From Pseudoclavibacter sp. CFCC 11306 (lineage in GTDB: Bacteria; Actinomycetota; Actinomycetes; Actinomycetales; Microbacteriaceae), in NCBI RefSeq assembly GCF_008831235.1, contig NZ_WBKF01000002.1, positions 124,001 to 188,000 of the forward strand: 64,000 nucleotides of DNA. The letters run 5' to 3'. Below the pieces are notes generated by a model, which ran no database searches, was not told where the DNA came from, and saw only the letters and a list, made by a program, of their open reading frames with translations. A program made the position numbers and the translations under genes. The first letter of the stretch is position 1. Each line of letters starts with the position of its first letter. Below, one piece after another: positions 16,349-25,764 of the stretch.

Positions 16349-17748
16349 CTCGTCGACGCAGTGAGCTGCTCGCACAAGGGGGTGCCGCAGCGCTGAGGCC
16401 CGCGCGCGGCATCGGGTGGCCCATCACGGTCGTCGTCGCCTCGATTCTGCTGGCACTCTCGGCGTGGGTGGCGTGGGGGCCGCTGCCGGTGCAGTCGGCG
16501 AGCATCGCCTTCGCCGACACTTCGCTGCAGCAGACGGATGCCGGCGCAGAGACCGCAGACACAGCGGCGGCCGGCGGCGGTGCGGTCGCAGCCGCCGACG
16601 ATGCTCAGCCTGCCGCCGCTCAGCTGGCCTGGCCGTCGACCGGAGCCGGAGCGTTCGTGCTGCGCAGCCTCGGCGATCAGCCTGCGGCGAGCCAGGTGAG
16701 CGTCTCGCTGACGCACGGCGAGCAGAAGGCCTATTCGATCGCGAGCGTGACGAAGCTCGTCACCGCGCTGCGCGTGCTCGATCGTCGGCCGCTGCAGGTC
16801 GGCGACCAAGGGCCGTCGATCACGATGACGCAGGCCGACGAAGACCTCATGAAGAGCTACGTGGAGCAGAACGGTTCGGTCGAGCCGGTGACCGTGGGTG
16901 CGTCGCTCAGCCAGTTCCAAGTGCTCGAGCTGTCGCTGCTGCCGTCGAGCAATAACTACACCACCACCTTGGCGACCTGGGCGTTTGGCAGCGTCGACGA
17001 CTATCTGGAGAGCACCCCGGCCTGGCTGGAGGCGAACGGCTTGGGCGGTATGACGATCGCCGACCCGACCGGAATCGACGAGCGCAACCAGGCGACTCCA
17101 GAGCAGATCGTGCACTTGGGCGAGCTGGCGCTGGCGAACCCGGTGGTGCGTCAGATCGTCTCGACGTCGACAGCTGACATCCCTGGGGTCGGCGAGATCA
17201 AGAACCACAACTCCCTGCTCGGTCAACAGGGTGTCGACGGGCTGAAGACCGGCAGCCTGGCCAATGTGTTCAACCTCGCCTACTCCGCCCATTTCACCGT
17301 TGACGGGGTTCCGTTCGAGCTGATCGGCGCTGCTCTCGGCAGTACCGAAGACCATGCGAAGCTGCAGCCTGAGATCGGGCAGCTCATTCAGTCGATCAGG
17401 CAGTCGATCATCTCGCGTGACGTGCTCGTCGCTGGGGAGTCGGCAGGCACCCTGACCACGTCGTGGGGTGCGTCGACTGATGCGCAGTCTGCGGCCACGG
17501 TGCACGTGCTGAGCTGGCGGGGCACGCCGGTCACGGGACGGTTCGTCGGCGCCTCGGTGCAGGCTGGGGCACGGGCCGGATCGCAGGTGGGCACGGTGCT
17601 GATCGAGCGAGCGGGCGAACAGGTCGGCTCTGCGCCGCTGCTGATCTCTCAGTCGATCGACGACCCGGGGCTCGACTGGCGCATCGCCAACATCGGGCTG
17701 CTGCCGGGGCCGGCCTGGTCGATGATCACCGGCCAGACCGGGTCATAG
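16345..17748 (+). CDS. D-alanyl-D-alanine carboxypeptidase (PBP5-type, DacC-like)
   Basis: A 467-residue peptidase S11 family protein. A membrane segment lies at about 24-44, followed by an Ala/Thr-rich linker. The penicillin-binding motifs are complete: SVTK at 134-137, SNN at 202-204 and KTG at 301-303. The enzyme removes the terminal D-Ala of peptidoglycan pentapeptides outside the membrane. The ATG at 16345 overlaps the stop of the unknown upstream gene by four bases, so it is transcribed with the EndoU gene. The C-terminal 100 residues form a beta-rich domain as in other DacC proteins. It converges on the M13 peptidase gene with a 25-base gap. Confidence 0.88.
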   Translation: MTRRRSELLAQGGAAALRPARGIGWPITVVVASILLALSAWVAWGPLPVQSASIAFADTSLQQTDAGAETADTAAAGGGAVAAADDAQPAAAQLAWPSTGAGAFVLRSLGDQPAASQVSVSLTHGEQKAYSIASVTKLVTALRVLDRRPLQVGDQGPSITMTQADEDLMKSYVEQNGSVEPVTVGASLSQFQVLELSLLPSSNNYTTTLATWAFGSVDDYLESTPAWLEANGLGGMTIADPTGIDERNQATPEQIVHLGELALANPVVRQIVSTSTADIPGVGEIKNHNSLLGQQGVDGLKTGSLANVFNLAYSAHFTVDGVPFELIGAALGSTEDHAKLQPEIGQLIQSIRQSIISRDVLVAGESAGTLTTSWGASTDAQSAATVHVLSWRGTPVTGRFVGASVQAGARAGSQVGTVLIERAGEQVGSAPLLISQSIDDPGLDWRIANIGLLPGPAWSMITGQTGS

Positions 17749-17773
17749 CTCGGCGGAGTTCATTCGGCGAGAA

Positions 17774-19822
17774 TCACCAGATGCGAACGCGCTCGTCGCT
17801 GCCGAGCCAGAGCCGATCGTCTGCGGCGACCGAGAACACCTCGTGAAAGGCGTCCAGGTTGCGTGGAATCTGATTCGCGCGCAGATCGTTGGGCGAGTGC
17901 GGGTCGATGGTGAGCAGACGCACCGCCTCTTCCGGGCGACGCTTCTCGGCCCAGACCTGCGCCCATGACAGAAAGAACCGCTGCGGGCCGGTGAGATCGT
18001 CGATGACCGGCGCCTGACGGGCGGCCTCGGCCACGGCATCCGCCGCTGACTGCGCCGGATCGACGCCCAGCGACAGCAGGTATGCCTGCCAGGCGATCGA
18101 GAGGCCGCTGAGGTCGGCGATGTTCTCACCCAGTGTGAGGGCGCCGTTGACTTTGTGCCCGGGGGCGTCGAGCGGCTCGAGCGCGTTGTACTGCGCGACG
18201 AGCGCGGCGGTGAGCTTCTCGAAGGCCTCGCGGTCGGTCGTGCTCCACCAGTCGACCAGTCGACCGTCGCCGTCGTACTTCGACCCCTGGTCGTCGAAGC
18301 CGTGGCTGATCTCGTGGCCGATCACGGCGCCGATGCCGCCATAGTTCGCGGCGTCGTCGGCCTCGGCGTTGAAAAAGGGCGGCTGCAGAATCGCGGCTGG
18401 GAACACGATCTCGTTGAAGCCCGGGTTGTAGTAGGCGTTCACGGTCTGCGGGGTCATGAACCACTCGTCGCGGTCGATCGGGCGACCGATCTTGCCCAGC
18501 TCCCGCGCCTGCTCGTAGCGCCCGATCGCACGCACGTTGCCGACCAGGTCGTCGCGGTCGATCTCGAGCGTGGAGTAGTCGCGCCACTTCACGGGGTAGC
18601 CGATCTTCGGGGTGAACTTCGCGAGCTTCTCGAGGGCCAGACGCTTGGTGTCGTCGCCGAGCCAGGTCAGCGAGTCGACCGAGCGGCGGTAGGCCTCGAT
18701 GAGGTTCGCGACGAGCTCGTCCATGCGGTGCTTCGCCGCCGGGGGGAAGTGCTGCGCGACGTACTCGCGCCCGACGGCCTCGCCCAGGCCTCCCTGCACG
18801 AGCGAGACGCCGCGCTTCCAGCGGGGGCGCAGCTCGGGGGTGCCGCTCAGCGTGCGGCCGTAGAAGTCGAAGTTAATCTCGACGAAGTCGTGCGAGAGAT
18901 AGGGGGCGGCACCGCGGATGACGTTGACGGCGAGCCATGATCGCCATGCCGGCAGCCGGTCTTCGGTGAGCAGGGCGGCAAGACCCTCGAGTGCCGACGG
19001 CTGTGCGACGACGACCTCGGCGAGCACCTTCGGGTCGACCTGCGCGGCCTCGAGGTAGGCGCTCCAGTCGATGTTCGGCGTCGCGGCGACGAGCTGGTCG
19101 AACGTGCGCAGATTGTAGGTCTTCTCGATCTCGCGACTTGCGACGACGTCCCAGTGTGCGGCCGCGATGTCGGTCTCGAGCTGCAGCACGTCGCGGGCTC
19201 GCTCGGCGGCGGCGTCGACGCCGGCGAGCTCGAGCAGCACCTGCAGGTAGATCAGGTACTTGCCTCGCACGTCGGCGAACTGCTCTTCGCGGTAGTACGA
19301 CTCGTCGGGCAGACCGATGCCGCCCTGCATGACGAAGGGCACATAACGATCAGGCTGCCCCGGGTCGTTGTCGACGTAGAGCCCGAAGAATCCGCTCGAG
19401 CCGCGCTCCTCGGCGCGGCCGACCGCGGTCACGAGCTCGGTGACGGTCTGCGGTGCCAGCGCGGCGGCGATGTCGTCGGCGATTGGAGCGGCGCCCAGCT
19501 GCTCGGCGCGGTCTTCGTCCATGAAGCTCGCGTAGAGATCGCCGATCTTGCGGCGGTCGGCGGTCGAGGCGTCGTCTGCGTTCGCGTCGGCCTCGGCGTC
19601 GGCCTCGATGATCGTGCGAATCGCGTCTTCGGCCGCCTCGGCGAGCTGCAGGAATGCACCATAGCGCGACTTGTCGGCCGGAATCTCGGTGCGTTCGAGC
19701 CAGCGTCCGTCGACGTGCAGATAGAGGTCGTCCTGCGGGCGCACCTCAGGGTCGAGGTCGGTGACGCGGATGCCAGATGAGAGATCGGCGGGCTGAGAGT
19801 CGCGAGAGGCAGCAGAAGTCAT
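17774..19822 (-). CDS. M13-family zinc metallopeptidase (PepO/neprilysin-like)
   Basis: A 682-residue endopeptidase. The zinc motif HEISH is in GAVIGHEISHGFDDQG and the third ligand Glu is in GENIADLSGL. VNAYYNPGFNEIVFPAAIL, the substrate-binding strand of the family, precedes the zinc site. The N-terminal M13 domain begins around DPEVRPQDDLYLHVDGRWL. No signal peptide or membrane segment is present, so unlike neprilysin it is cytosolic. The C-terminus ends VRIW, where many relatives have CxVW. I place the start at ATG 19822 because TATGCT lies 6 bases upstream on the minus strand. Confidence 0.92.
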   Translation of the reverse strand: MTSAASRDSQPADLSSGIRVTDLDPEVRPQDDLYLHVDGRWLERTEIPADKSRYGAFLQLAEAAEDAIRTIIEADAEADANADDASTADRRKIGDLYASFMDEDRAEQLGAAPIADDIAAALAPQTVTELVTAVGRAEERGSSGFFGLYVDNDPGQPDRYVPFVMQGGIGLPDESYYREEQFADVRGKYLIYLQVLLELAGVDAAAERARDVLQLETDIAAAHWDVVASREIEKTYNLRTFDQLVAATPNIDWSAYLEAAQVDPKVLAEVVVAQPSALEGLAALLTEDRLPAWRSWLAVNVIRGAAPYLSHDFVEINFDFYGRTLSGTPELRPRWKRGVSLVQGGLGEAVGREYVAQHFPPAAKHRMDELVANLIEAYRRSVDSLTWLGDDTKRLALEKLAKFTPKIGYPVKWRDYSTLEIDRDDLVGNVRAIGRYEQARELGKIGRPIDRDEWFMTPQTVNAYYNPGFNEIVFPAAILQPPFFNAEADDAANYGGIGAVIGHEISHGFDDQGSKYDGDGRLVDWWSTTDREAFEKLTAALVAQYNALEPLDAPGHKVNGALTLGENIADLSGLSIAWQAYLLSLGVDPAQSAADAVAEAARQAPVIDDLTGPQRFFLSWAQVWAEKRRPEEAVRLLTIDPHSPNDLRANQIPRNLDAFHEVFSVAADDRLWLGSDERVRIW

Positions 19823-19828
19823 GCCCAC

Positions 19829-19834
19829 AGCATA
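19829..19834 (-). promoter_or_regulatory. -10 hexamer TATGCT, leaderless promoter for the M13 peptidase
   Basis: On the minus strand TATGCT ends 6 bases before the ATG at 19822. Confidence 0.5.
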
Positions 19835-19920
19835 GTTGTCGACGTGGCGGTGTCCGCCTGTCTGCCCGCACCTGGTCGATTTCCCTCGCATGCGGCCGCA
19901 GAGTGTGCCTAGCATGGAAC

Positions 19921-20445
19921 ATGGTCAATCCTTACGATGAACTGCCACAGGTTCCCTCATTCACGCTCACCAGCGACGACGTCGTCGACGGTCAGACGCT
20001 GAAGTCGGCCCAAGTCGGGGTCGGCGCCGGCGGCGAAGGCCGGTCTCCGCAGCTGTCGTGGTCGGGCTTCCCAGCCGGAACGAAGAGCTTCGCGATCACG
20101 GCCTACGACCCTGACGCCCCCACCGCGAGCGGCTACTGGCATTGGGCGGTCTATGACGTTCCCGCCTCGGTGACCTCGCTGGATGCCGGCGCCGGCAATG
20201 CCTCGACCGGCGGCGGATCGCTGCCAGCGGGTGCGATCGCCCTGACGAACGATTCGCTCGGTCGCGACTTCGTCGGCGCCGCACCGCCTGTCGGGCACAA
20301 GCCGCACCACTACTACTTCGTAGTGCACGCCGTCGACGTCGACCATCTCGATCTGCCAGAGAACGCGACGCCGGCCGTGCTGGGGTTCAACCTCTTCTCG
20401 CACACGCTCGCGCGCGCGACGCTGGTCGGCGTCTACCAGCGCTAG
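19921..20445 (+). CDS. PEBP family protein (YbhB/YbcL-like)
   Basis: A 174-residue phosphatidylethanolamine-binding-protein fold: SPQLSWSGFPAGTKSFAITAYDPDAPT followed by YWHWAVYDVP (the DPDxP and ligand-pocket motifs) and GHKPHHYYFVVHAVD. The bacterial role is not established; the family binds phospholipids or small ligands. There is no signal peptide. A TAGCAT hexamer lies 5 bases before the ATG, so a leaderless start is possible but spaced less well than the others. It is divergent from the M13 gene. Confidence 0.88.
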   Translation: MVNPYDELPQVPSFTLTSDDVVDGQTLKSAQVGVGAGGEGRSPQLSWSGFPAGTKSFAITAYDPDAPTASGYWHWAVYDVPASVTSLDAGAGNASTGGGSLPAGAIALTNDSLGRDFVGAAPPVGHKPHHYYFVVHAVDVDHLDLPENATPAVLGFNLFSHTLARATLVGVYQR

Positions 20446-20488
20446 CGGGATCGAGGCGCTGACCCGGCGACGTGTCAGGCGTCGCCGC

Positions 20489-20494
20489 TAGAGT
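20489..20494 (+). promoter_or_regulatory. -10 hexamer TAGAGT, leaderless promoter for the MATE gene
   Basis: TAGAGT ends 6 bases before the ATG at 20501. Confidence 0.55.
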
Positions 20495-20500
20495 GCCTAT

Positions 20501-21889
20501 ATGACCGAACCGCGGCACAGCCTCGACCGGCGCATCACGGCCCTCGCGGTTCCGGCGCTCGGCGCGCTCGTCGCCGAGCCGGTGTTCACGCTGATCGACT
20601 CGGCGATGATCGGTCACCTGGGCGCTGCTCCGCTGGCCGGGCTCGCGGCCGCAGCGAGCATCCTGCAGACGGCGGTCGGCCTGATGGTCTTTCTCGCCTA
20701 TGCGGCCACGCCCCTCGTCGCACGCCGCCTGGGTCAGGGGCGGCCCACCGAAGCGCTCGTAGCCGGCATAGACGGGCTCTGGCTCGCACTCCTCACCGGC
20801 GTCGCGCTCGCGGTCGTGGGGTGGTGGGTCGCCGACCCGCTTGTGGCGATGCTCACCCCTGACGCCGAGGTGGCCTCCCACGCACATGCGTATCTGCGCG
20901 TCTCGCTGTTCGGCCTGCCGGCGATGCTCGTCGTGCTCGCGGCGACCGGCGTGCTGCGCGGCCTGCAAGACACCAAGACGCCGCTGGTGGTGGTCGCAGC
21001 GGGCATGGGGGCGAACGTCGGACTGAACGCGTTCTTCATCTACGGGCTGGGCTGGGGCGTCGCAGGCTCGGCGCTGGGCACCGTCGTCGTCCAGTGCGGC
21101 ATGGGCTTCGTGCTGGCCGGCATCGTCGTGCGGCGCGCCCGTGCCGTCGGTGCGGGCCTGCGGCCCGAGTGGGCGGGCGTGGGCCGCTCGATGCGCGAAG
21201 GCGGCTGGCTGTTTCTGCGCACGGCGACGCTGCGTGTGGCATTGCTCGCGACGGTCTGGCTCGCCGCGCGTCTCGGCACCGACACCCTCGCCGGCTACCA
21301 GGTGCTCTTCTCGCTGTTCAGTGCGTTGGGCATGGCCTTCGACGCGCTCGCCGTCGCCGGTCAGGCGCTGGTCGGGCTCGAACTCGGGGAGCGCGAGCGG
21401 CAGCGACGAGAGTCGGCAGACGCCAGAGCCCCGGAGGGCTCTCCGACGGCCCCCTTCGGCGTGCGCGTCGTGAGCCGACGGCTGCAGCAGTGGGGCGTTC
21501 TGGTCGGGGCAGCGCTGACCGTCGTCTTCGTGGCTGCCTCGCCGTGGGCCGGGCGAGCGTTCACCAGCGACCCGGGTGTGCTGTCGATGCTGACCCCGGG
21601 GCTGATCGCGATGGGGGTGACGCTGCCGCTCGCCGGGTACGTGTTCGTGCTCGACGGCATCCTGATCGGCGCCGGCGACGGACGCTATCTGGCGCTGGCC
21701 GGGCTGCTCAACTTGGCCGGCATGGCTGTGTGGATGGCGGCGGTGCTCTGGCTGCTCGACGGCGACATGGTCGCGGATCAGTGGAAGCTCGTCGCGGTGT
21801 GGTCGTGCTTCGGCGGCGGGCTGATGATCATGCGAGCCCTCACTCTCGGGCTGCGTCTGCGCGGCGACCGCTGGGTGCAGCGCGCCTAG
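20501..21889 (+). CDS. MATE family efflux transporter (DinF-like)
   Basis: A 462-residue protein with about twelve membrane segments in two similar halves. The first half begins [24 protein letters not shown], the usual MATE/DinF entrance with a conserved acidic residue in helix 1-2, and [14 protein letters not shown] is the loop typical of DinF-like members. MATE proteins export drugs or organic compounds using H+ or Na+. Its TAG stop shares the tetranucleotide CTAG with the stop of nucS on the opposite strand, so the two genes overlap tail to tail by four bases. Confidence 0.9.
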   Translation: MTEPRHSLDRRITALAVPALGALVAEPVFTLIDSAMIGHLGAAPLAGLAAAASILQTAVGLMVFLAYAATPLVARRLGQGRPTEALVAGIDGLWLALLTGVALAVVGWWVADPLVAMLTPDAEVASHAHAYLRVSLFGLPAMLVVLAATGVLRGLQDTKTPLVVVAAGMGANVGLNAFFIYGLGWGVAGSALGTVVVQCGMGFVLAGIVVRRARAVGAGLRPEWAGVGRSMREGGWLFLRTATLRVALLATVWLAARLGTDTLAGYQVLFSLFSALGMAFDALAVAGQALVGLELGERERQRRESADARAPEGSPTAPFGVRVVSRRLQQWGVLVGAALTVVFVAASPWAGRAFTSDPGVLSMLTPGLIAMGVTLPLAGYVFVLDGILIGAGDGRYLALAGLLNLAGMAVWMAAVLWLLDGDMVADQWKLVAVWSCFGGGLMIMRALTLGLRLRGDRWVQRA

Positions 21890-22581
21890 AACAGCCGCTC
21901 GTCGGCGTCGTCGGTGCCGCGCATGGCCTCGTAGTCGAGCACGAGGCAGCGGATGCCGCGGTCCTCGGCCAGAGTGCGCGCCTGAGGCTTGATCTCCTGT
22001 GCGGCGAAGACGCCCTGCACGGGGGAGAGCAGCGGGTCGCGGTTCAGCAGTTCGAGGTAGCGGGTGAGCTGCTCCACCCCGTCGATGTCACCTCGACGTT
22101 TGAGCTCGACCGCGATGTGCTCCCCGTTCACCCCGCGGGCCATGATGTCGACCGGCCCGATCGCGGTGGCGTACTCTCGGCGCACGAGTTCGCATCCCTC
22201 GCCCAGCAGCTCGATCTGTGCCGCGAGCAGCTCTTGCAGGTGCGCCTCGACCCCGTCTTTGATCAGTCCGGGGTCGGTGCCGAGCTCGTGCGAGGTGTCG
22301 CTGAGAATCTCGTGGATGCCCACGATCAGCTGGTCTGACGTCTTGCGCTGGGTGACGCGCCAGACTTCGGTGACGCCGACCTTGCGCTGGTCGTCGTCGG
22401 GCTCGTCGACGGTCAGGCTGCAGGGCGGTGACATCCAGTTCAGCGGCTTGTACGAGCCGCCGTCGGCGTGCACGAGCAGCGAGCCGTCGGCTTTGAGCAT
22501 GAGCACACGGGTGCCGAGAGGCAGGTGGGACGTGAGCCGCCCGGCGTAATCCACCGTGCAGCGAGCAATGACGAGACGCAC
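21886..22581 (-). CDS. nucS: Mismatch-specific endonuclease NucS/EndoMS
   Basis: The 231-residue protein has the N-terminal beta domain ([39 protein letters not shown]) and the C-terminal RecB-like nuclease domain with [23 protein letters not shown] (the D-ExK site), YLELLNRD and [13 protein letters not shown]. NucS makes a double-strand break at mismatched bases and is the post-replicative mismatch repair enzyme of actinobacteria that lack MutS/MutL. It works with the sliding clamp. The start is GTG 22581, with TACAAT placed 6 bases upstream on the minus strand, so leaderless. Confidence 0.95.
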   Translation of the reverse strand: MRLVIARCTVDYAGRLTSHLPLGTRVLMLKADGSLLVHADGGSYKPLNWMSPPCSLTVDEPDDDQRKVGVTEVWRVTQRKTSDQLIVGIHEILSDTSHELGTDPGLIKDGVEAHLQELLAAQIELLGEGCELVRREYATAIGPVDIMARGVNGEHIAVELKRRGDIDGVEQLTRYLELLNRDPLLSPVQGVFAAQEIKPQARTLAEDRGIRCLVLDYEAMRGTDDADERLF

Positions 22582-22587
22582 ATCGGC

Positions 22588-22593
22588 ATTGTA
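22588..22593 (-). promoter_or_regulatory. -10 hexamer TACAAT, leaderless promoter for nucS
   Basis: On the minus strand TACAAT ends 6 bases before the GTG at 22581. The divergent promoter for the LCP gene is 43 bases away. Confidence 0.6.
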
Positions 22594-22635
22594 GACGGGC
22601 AGACAGGCGTTTCACATGAAACATCGGCACACTAG

Positions 22636-22641
22636 TAGAGT
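22636..22641 (+). promoter_or_regulatory. -10 hexamer TAGAGT upstream of the LCP gene
   Basis: TAGAGT is about 35 bases before the start codon and leaves room for the AAAGGGG ribosome binding site, so this transcript has a leader. Confidence 0.45.
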
Positions 22642-22676
22642 TTGTAGATCAGACTGACCTGGCGAAAGGGGCCTTG

Positions 22677-24002
22677 ATGGCGCAGTCGCGACGAGAGCGA
22701 CGTGAGGTTGAACGTCGCCTGGCGAAGGCGTCCTCCGCTGCGAACGACAACCGCTTCACCGCGGTCGCACGCCACGGTGCGCTCGCGCCGGCCGGAGGCG
22801 GCCCCAAGGCGATCTTCAAGTGGCTCGCCCTCTGCGTGACGATGGTCATCGTCGGAGGCATCGCACTCGCCGGGCTCATGGTCTGGTCGGTGCAGAAAGA
22901 CATCGGCTACTTCGACTTCACGAACGTGGACGGCAGCCCGCAGGTCGCCACCGTCGACGGCCCGGTCAACTTTCTGCTGATCGGCTCTGACACCCGCAAA
23001 GACCAGGGTGAGGGCTTCACGGCGGAAGACAAAGACGCCGACCTGGCCGACGTCATCATGCTGCTGCACGTCTCGGCCGACCACCAGACGGCGACCGCAG
23101 TGAGCTTTCCGCGAGATCTGATGGTCTCGATGCCCGCGTGTCCCAAGACCGACGGCACCGGCGGCACCTACCCGGCGCAGAGCCGAGTGCAGATCAACTC
23201 GACCATCTCGTACGGTGGGCCGAGCTGCACAGCGCTCACCATCGAGAAGCTCACCGGCGTCGACATCGGCTTCGTCGGCAAGATCGACTTCAAGGGCGTC
23301 ATCGAGATGTCGAACGCGATCGGCGGCGTGCCCGTCTGCGTGACGAACGACATCAACGACAACGACTCCGGTCTGCACCTGACGGCCGGCGAGCACACGA
23401 TCCAGGGGTCGGACGCTCTGGCGTTCCTGCGCAACCGCCACGGCGTGGGCGACGGCAGCGACCTCGGGCGCATCAGCTCGCAGCAGGTCTATCTCTCGTC
23501 GCTGGTGCGCACGATTCAGACACAGGGTGCGCTCACGAACCCGGTGCGGCTCTACGACCTCGCCTCTGCCGCAGCCCGCAACATGGAGTTCTCGTCGAAC
23601 CTGAAAGACACCGGCATGCTGGTCTCATTGGGCGCGACGGCGGCTGGCATCTCGCTCGACAACGTCGCTTTCGTCCAGGCCCCAGTGACCGAAGACCCTC
23701 GCGACCGCAACCGCGTCGTGCTCGATCCGACGCTGTCGACGCCGCTCTTCCAGGCGATCGCCTCGGGCGAAGGCGTGCGGCTGAACGAGAACAGCAAGAC
23801 GGGCATCGGATCAGAGACGGTGGGTGAGGCACCTGACGCCGCCGCCTCGCAGCCGGCAGATGCCGCGCCGTCGACATCTGCGCAGCCTTCGCCCGCCTCG
23901 GGGTCGCCTGCGCCGGATGCCTCGCAGCCGGCGACGGTGCTCCCAGAGGGCATCGTCGGGCAGACTGCCCGAGACCAGACCTGTGCGGTGGCCAACCGGT
24001 AG
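22677..24002 (+). CDS. LytR-CpsA-Psr (LCP) family cell-wall polymer ligase
   Basis: About 441 residues. One membrane segment (about 47-70) leads to an extracytoplasmic LCP domain: NFLLIGSDTRKD, DVIMLLHVSADHQTATAVSFPRDLMVSMP, INSTISYGGPSC, DFKGVIEMSNAIGGVPVCV and ALAFLRNRHGVGDGSDLGRISSQQVYL (the Arg-rich phosphate-binding loop). LCP enzymes attach teichoic-acid-like or other glycopolymers to peptidoglycan from a lipid carrier. The C-terminal 60 residues are Ala/Pro/Ser-rich. AAAGGGG is 6 bases before the ATG; a TTG directly before the ATG is an alternative start. A tRNA gene follows in the same direction. Confidence 0.92.
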   Translation: MAQSRRERREVERRLAKASSAANDNRFTAVARHGALAPAGGGPKAIFKWLALCVTMVIVGGIALAGLMVWSVQKDIGYFDFTNVDGSPQVATVDGPVNFLLIGSDTRKDQGEGFTAEDKDADLADVIMLLHVSADHQTATAVSFPRDLMVSMPACPKTDGTGGTYPAQSRVQINSTISYGGPSCTALTIEKLTGVDIGFVGKIDFKGVIEMSNAIGGVPVCVTNDINDNDSGLHLTAGEHTIQGSDALAFLRNRHGVGDGSDLGRISSQQVYLSSLVRTIQTQGALTNPVRLYDLASAAARNMEFSSNLKDTGMLVSLGATAAGISLDNVAFVQAPVTEDPRDRNRVVLDPTLSTPLFQAIASGEGVRLNENSKTGIGSETVGEAPDAAASQPADAAPSTSAQPSPASGSPAPDASQPATVLPEGIVGQTARDQTCAVANR

Positions 24003-24075
24003 GTCTGCGCTTGAGCGGTGTGGCGCGCCCGTGCGAATCCGCTATGATGACATGGTGCCTTTCGCGGGCACATCT

Positions 24076-24165
24076 GGAGACGTCGCATAGTCTGGCCTAG
24101 TGCACCACCCTGCTAAGGTGGAGTCCCGAATTTCGGGACCGAGGGTTCAAATCCCTCCGTCTCCG
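24076..24165 (+). tRNA. tRNA-Ser (GCU)
   Basis: A 90-base class II tRNA. Acceptor arms GGAGACG and CGTCTCC pair, the anticodon stem CCACC/GGTGG encloses loop CTGCTAA (anticodon GCT), the variable arm pairs GTCCCGA/TCGGGAC and the T arm is GAGGG-TTCAAAT-CCCTC. CCA is not encoded. Its 3' end forms the left attachment site of the integrated element. TATGAT at 24043-24048 is a plausible -10. Confidence 0.95.
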
Positions 24166-24169
24166 CGCT
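24149..24169 (+). repeat. attL core, 21-bp direct repeat in tRNA-Ser 3' end
   Basis: An exact copy lies at 26389-26409. The core keeps the tRNA intact after integration. Confidence 0.88.
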
Positions 24170-24180
24170 ACTGACTGAAT

Positions 24181-24211
24181 GAGTGAAAAACCCCGGAATA
24201 CCGGGGCACTC
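24181..24211 (+). terminator. Hairpin after tRNA-Ser, inside the element
   Basis: GAGTG, five A, CCCCGG-AATA-CCGGGG, CACTC: an inner 6-bp stem and an outer 5-bp stem with an A-bulge. It probably ends tRNA-Ser transcription now that the native terminator is displaced. Confidence 0.6.
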
Positions 24212-24240
24212 TTCTCCCCAAACCTCACCAAAAGCTTCTG

Positions 24241-24266
24241 AATGACTTATCAGAAGACTTATTATT
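24241..24266 (+). repeat. Arm-type repeat, left copy
   Basis: A 26-bp sequence matching 26321-26346 at 23 of 26 positions in the same orientation. Each copy holds two GACTTAT heptamers 12 bases apart. It lies over the integrase start codon. Confidence 0.6.
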
Positions 24267-25645
24267 CTGGCATGGCCTCCGAGCGCAGAAACCCCTACGG
24301 AACCGGCAGTCTCTTTCAGACAACCAGCAACGGCAAACCCGTCTGGCGGGCGCAGAAGAGCATCAACACGCCACAGGGACGCAAATACCTCACCGGATCA
24401 GGCAGCAGCCCGCAAGCCGCAACGCAACGGCTGGAAACCAACATCAGGAACTACCACGACGGCACGAACCGCAAACGCCACACGCCCCTGATCAAAGCCG
24501 TCTGGAACTATCACAACACCCACCAGCTCAGCCCAAACGCCAAAGCACGCGAAGCCGGACTCATCAAGAACTACCTCGCTCCAAGACTGGTCGAGGTCTG
24601 GCTCGAAACCGCGACCGAAGCCAAGATCTTCGACGTGCTCGAAAGCATCAGAACCACCAACACCCGAACCGGCCAACCACTCGGAAGCACCGGACGGCGC
24701 ACCCTCTTCTACCTCCTGCGCAGCACATTCACACAGGCCGAACGAGACGGCAAACGCAAATCCGGCACACATCCAATGCGCTGGATGAAAGCACCCCAGC
24801 GCACCGTTCAACAAGACAATCAGATACTCGGCACCCGACTCGAAGACTGGAAACACATCTTCGACACCCTCGCAGAAGAAGCATTCGGAGGCATCTACTA
24901 CCAAGACGACTACCTCACCGAGGGCTACATCACCGGCTATATCCGCTGGGTCTTCGCACTGCTCGGCCTCAGACAATCAGAACGCCTCGGCCTGACCTGG
25001 GACTGCTTCAGCGACTTCTCAGCCGATCAGGTCTACCTCTCCATCCACCAACAGCTCTACAACGACGCAGTCGAACACCGCCTCTACATCAGACCCGTCA
25101 CCAAAAACCGGCGAGGCACCCGACTCATCCCACTTCCCAAGAACGTCGCCACCATGTTCGAAGAGCACAAATCCAACCAACACCACTACTTCACAAAACA
25201 CGGCATCACACCCACCATCCCCGACCTCGTCTTCACCACCAAGACCGGCAAGCCCATCCGACAAGCCACAGACAACGAAGCATGGCGCGACCTCTGCAAG
25301 ACCCTCAACGTCTCAGAACTCAAAGGCCACGGAGCGCGACACCTCTTCGCCACCGCCCTCGCCAAATACGGAGTCAAACCACACGTCGCGAAAGCACTAC
25401 TCGGTGACACCAAAGCAATGACCGCCTACTACACCCACACACGACAAGAAGACCAAACAGAGGCCATCGAAGACCTCTTCAAAAACGCTGACGTCGACTT
25501 CGACAAGTTCGGCCACCAGCCCGCCGAACCCACACAAGCCCACCCGCAGAAAGTCCACCACATCGACCCCAAAGAAGCGGCCATGGTCGCTGCACTCCCC
25601 ACCAACGCAGAGAAATGGGACACCCCTGGCATCTGGCTCGACTAA
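24242..25645 (+). CDS. Tyrosine recombinase (integrase) of the integrated element
   Basis: A 467-residue phage-type integrase. The N-terminal part (about 10-70) is an AP2-like arm-binding domain (YGTGSLFQTTSNGKPVWRAQ), then a SAM-like core-binding domain (about 80-190) and a catalytic domain with Arg244 (LGLRQSERLGLTW), Lys288, HGAR at 363-366 and the nucleophile Tyr397 in AYYTHT. The second His position reads GD instead of GH. It catalyses integration and excision at tRNA-Ser. Codon use is clearly different from neighbours (many AAA, ACA, CCA, AAC), a sign of transfer. The start at 24242 lacks a clear ribosome binding site; ATG 24272 is the alternative and would place the arm repeat just upstream. 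No excisionase gene is seen. Confidence 0.92.
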   Translation: MTYQKTYYSGMASERRNPYGTGSLFQTTSNGKPVWRAQKSINTPQGRKYLTGSGSSPQAATQRLETNIRNYHDGTNRKRHTPLIKAVWNYHNTHQLSPNAKAREAGLIKNYLAPRLVEVWLETATEAKIFDVLESIRTTNTRTGQPLGSTGRRTLFYLLRSTFTQAERDGKRKSGTHPMRWMKAPQRTVQQDNQILGTRLEDWKHIFDTLAEEAFGGIYYQDDYLTEGYITGYIRWVFALLGLRQSERLGLTWDCFSDFSADQVYLSIHQQLYNDAVEHRLYIRPVTKNRRGTRLIPLPKNVATMFEEHKSNQHHYFTKHGITPTIPDLVFTTKTGKPIRQATDNEAWRDLCKTLNVSELKGHGARHLFATALAKYGVKPHVAKALLGDTKAMTAYYTHTRQEDQTEAIEDLFKNADVDFDKFGHQPAEPTQAHPQKVHHIDPKEAAMVAALPTNAEKWDTPGIWLD

Positions 25646-25764
25646 ACAGGGACCACAACCTGCCGCCTATCAGGAGCTATCAACTCCGTCGAGTTCGCCG
25701 CCCACGGCTCACCGCTCCCAAGGGCGCAAGCGCCCCGGCGGCACAACAACGTCCCCCACAGAGG

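Larger units (their letters stand above)
24149..24409 (+). other. Left junction region of the integrated element (attL side)
   Basis: The region begins with the 21-bp att core at 24149-24169, which covers the 3' part of the tRNA-Ser T arm and acceptor and 4 bases beyond. It also contains a hairpin and the first arm-type repeat, listed separately, and runs into the integrase gene. Confidence 0.5.
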
